A stretch of DNA of 5,283 nucleotides, from assembly GCA_023667385.1 (NCBI GenBank), contig JAMPAE010000124.1:1-5283 (forward strand), read 5' to 3'. The notes under the pieces were generated by a model, which saw only the letters and a list, made by a program, of their open reading frames with translations, ran no database searches and was not told the DNA's origin. The first letter of the stretch is position 1, and the number at the start of each line of letters is the position of its first letter. This document shows positions 4,435-5,283 of the stretch, in pieces. This stretch comes from Ruminococcus sp. Lineage in GTDB: Bacteria; Bacillota; Clostridia; Oscillospirales; Acutalibacteraceae. The translations under genes were made by a program, and so were the position numbers.

Positions 4435-5127
4435 TCAAAACAGACCTGCCAGCCCAACATGAACGGGCGAAAATGCATCTTCAAGGTAAAAAGAAAACGC
4501 AGGTACGTCAAACTTAATTGTTGGCTCAAGGGTGCATGGAATTGAAAAGCCTGCCCGCACCTTTTTCCCACAGGAGGAATAAAACAGTCTTCCGTGGTGA
4601 AGCCTTGCGGCGTTTGCGGCGGTTTTGATTCCGCTTTTTGGTGAAATTGCAGAAAAATCAAGCTCGCCCTCGTTGGTAACAATAACAGTCAGGTTATTGC
4701 CGTGCTTTGTCAGCGAAGCTTCAATTTCTTTTCCGCTGCCGAATTTCACTGAATTTGAAATAAGATTGAGGAAAGCGTCAATAATAACCTGCGGACAGCA
4801 TGAAACTTCGGCTTGTTCACTTTCAAAATGCAGGTTGATTCCGGCATCGGCAAGCAGAATGTTTGAGCAAAGGCTGATGTTTTCAAGAAATTTTGCAACA
4901 TCAAAAAAGCTGTAATCGCATTTTTTTGCGCAGGAGCATTTGTGGTTTTCAAGTGCTCGCAGACTCAGCAGGCAGGCGGACAGAACATTTTTGTCGCAGC
5001 TTTTATCAATATCGCAATTTGTCATGGCGGAAATTTCATTGACCAGACTGCGGATTTTTGCCTCGTTTTGACTTGTTGGCTCAAGCATTGAAAGCTGCTC
5101 AAGCTTGGATTCTATGGCTTGCGTCAT
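4435..5127 (-). CDS. Histidine-kinase-like ATPase-fold protein, degenerate
   Basis: A 230-aa soluble protein resembling the core of a sensor histidine kinase. Residues 1-100 are mainly helical, like a dimerisation region. Residues 107-198 resemble a HATPase_c (GHKL) domain: the N box FLNLISNSVKF (119-129) is well kept, and HHGRLFYSS...GFSIP (177-197) matches the end of the fold. The DxGxG box is reduced to TNEGE (151-155) and the second glycine box to KSGIKTA (164-170). No histidine sits where the phosphoacceptor is expected; SLVNEI (27-32) may correspond to the SHEL site with Asn in place of His. There are 11 cysteines, including CSCAKKC (64-70). No sensor, membrane segment or receiver partner is present in view. 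I chose ATG 5127 because GAGGTG (5134-5139) lies just upstream; in-frame starts at 5142 and 5193 lack such a site. Kinase activity is doubtful. Confidence 0.7.
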   Translation of the reverse strand: MTQAIESKLEQLSMLEPTSQNEAKIRSLVNEISAMTNCDIDKSCDKNVLSACLLSLRALENHKCSCAKKCDYSFFDVAKFLENISLCSNILLADAGINLHFESEQAEVSCCPQVIIDAFLNLISNSVKFGSGKEIEASLTKHGNNLTVIVTNEGELDFSAISPKSGIKTAANAARLHHGRLFYSSCGKKVRAGFSIPCTLEPTIKFDVPAFSFYLEDAFSPVHVGLAGLF

Positions 5128-5164
5128 TGAAAGACACCTCATTTTAGAATTATTTTTCGTCAGT

Positions 5165-5193
5165 ATTATGCCCTTTTGACCGCCTGAAAACAA
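5165..5193 (-). promoter_or_regulatory. Possible promoter of the kinase-like gene
   Basis: On the - strand, CATAAT (5170-5165) is a 5 of 6 match to the -10 box. With a 17-base spacer the -35 is TTGTTT (5193-5188), only 3 of 6. The start would fall near 5158, giving a leader of about 30 nt and supporting ATG 5127 rather than the upstream in-frame starts. Confidence 0.35.
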
Positions 5194-5234
5194 TATTTTG
5201 TGTAGATTTACAAATATTTATAAATTTTGGAATT

Positions 5235-5283
5235 TTTTTCAAAAGGTAGTTGAAAAATTTCAAAAAATCGAGTAATATATATG
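5235..5283 (+). promoter_or_regulatory. AT-rich right edge with possible rightward promoter
   Basis: TTGAAA (5250-5255), a 17-base spacer and TAATAT (5273-5278) form a moderate + strand promoter for a gene beyond the window. TTTTTCAA (5235-5242) and TTGAAAAA (5250-5257) form an 8-bp inverted repeat overlapping the -35, and TTTCAAAA recurs at 5237-5244 and 5258-5265. The composition is very AT-rich, so some of this may be chance. Confidence 0.3.

Overview
This window looks like the chromosome of a low-to-moderate GC Gram-positive bacterium (Bacillota, class Clostridia, perhaps a gut Oscillospiraceae/Ruminococcaceae-type organism). The evidence is the adjacent greA and lysS genes, near-consensus sigma-A type promoters (TTGACA-17-TATAAT), strong AGGAGG-like ribosome sites, intrinsic terminators and a VanZ-family membrane protein. 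The genus is an inference; no marker here fixes it.

Layout. Positions 1-366 hold no convincing protein gene, but they are not empty. A strong promoter at 173-200 is followed about 65 bases later by a perfect 12-bp terminator hairpin at 268-303. Together they outline a transcript of about 95 nt that looks like a free-standing small RNA. A second promoter (307-335) drives a two-gene unit on the + strand: a VanZ-family membrane protein (367-894), then a 116-aa protein of unknown function (896-1246). The second gene's GTG start lies inside a small hairpin that also contains part of the vanZ-like stop codon. A GC-rich hairpin at 1291-1315 ends this unit and the convergent gene beyond it.

Positions 1345-2142 form a small AT-rich segment with two divergent genes: a 131-aa zinc-ribbon protein on the - strand and a 67-aa XRE/Cro-type regulator on the + strand. 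Their promoters are back to back and appear to share one -35 element. A perfect 20-bp palindrome covers the -10 of the zinc-ribbon promoter. This has the layout of a regulator with its divergent target.

Positions 2193-4252 (- strand) are the housekeeping pair greA-lysS, transcribed from a perfect consensus promoter at 4297-4325. A 16-bp bidirectional terminator at 2141-2176 separates lysS from the XRE gene. Upstream of greA is a PerR-box-like palindrome (4382-4396). The last gene (4435-5127, - strand) encodes a 230-aa cysteine-rich, histidine-kinase-like ATPase-fold protein that keeps the N box but has degraded G boxes and no recognisable phosphoacceptor histidine. The right edge carries AT-rich repeats and a possible promoter facing right, out of the window.

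The most interesting points are the small-RNA candidate and its operator-like inverted repeat, the shared -35 divergent promoter with its TAATG half-site cluster, the start-codon-sequestering hairpin between the vanZ-like gene and its partner, and the degenerate kinase-like protein. No mobile element, CRISPR array, tRNA or rRNA was seen.
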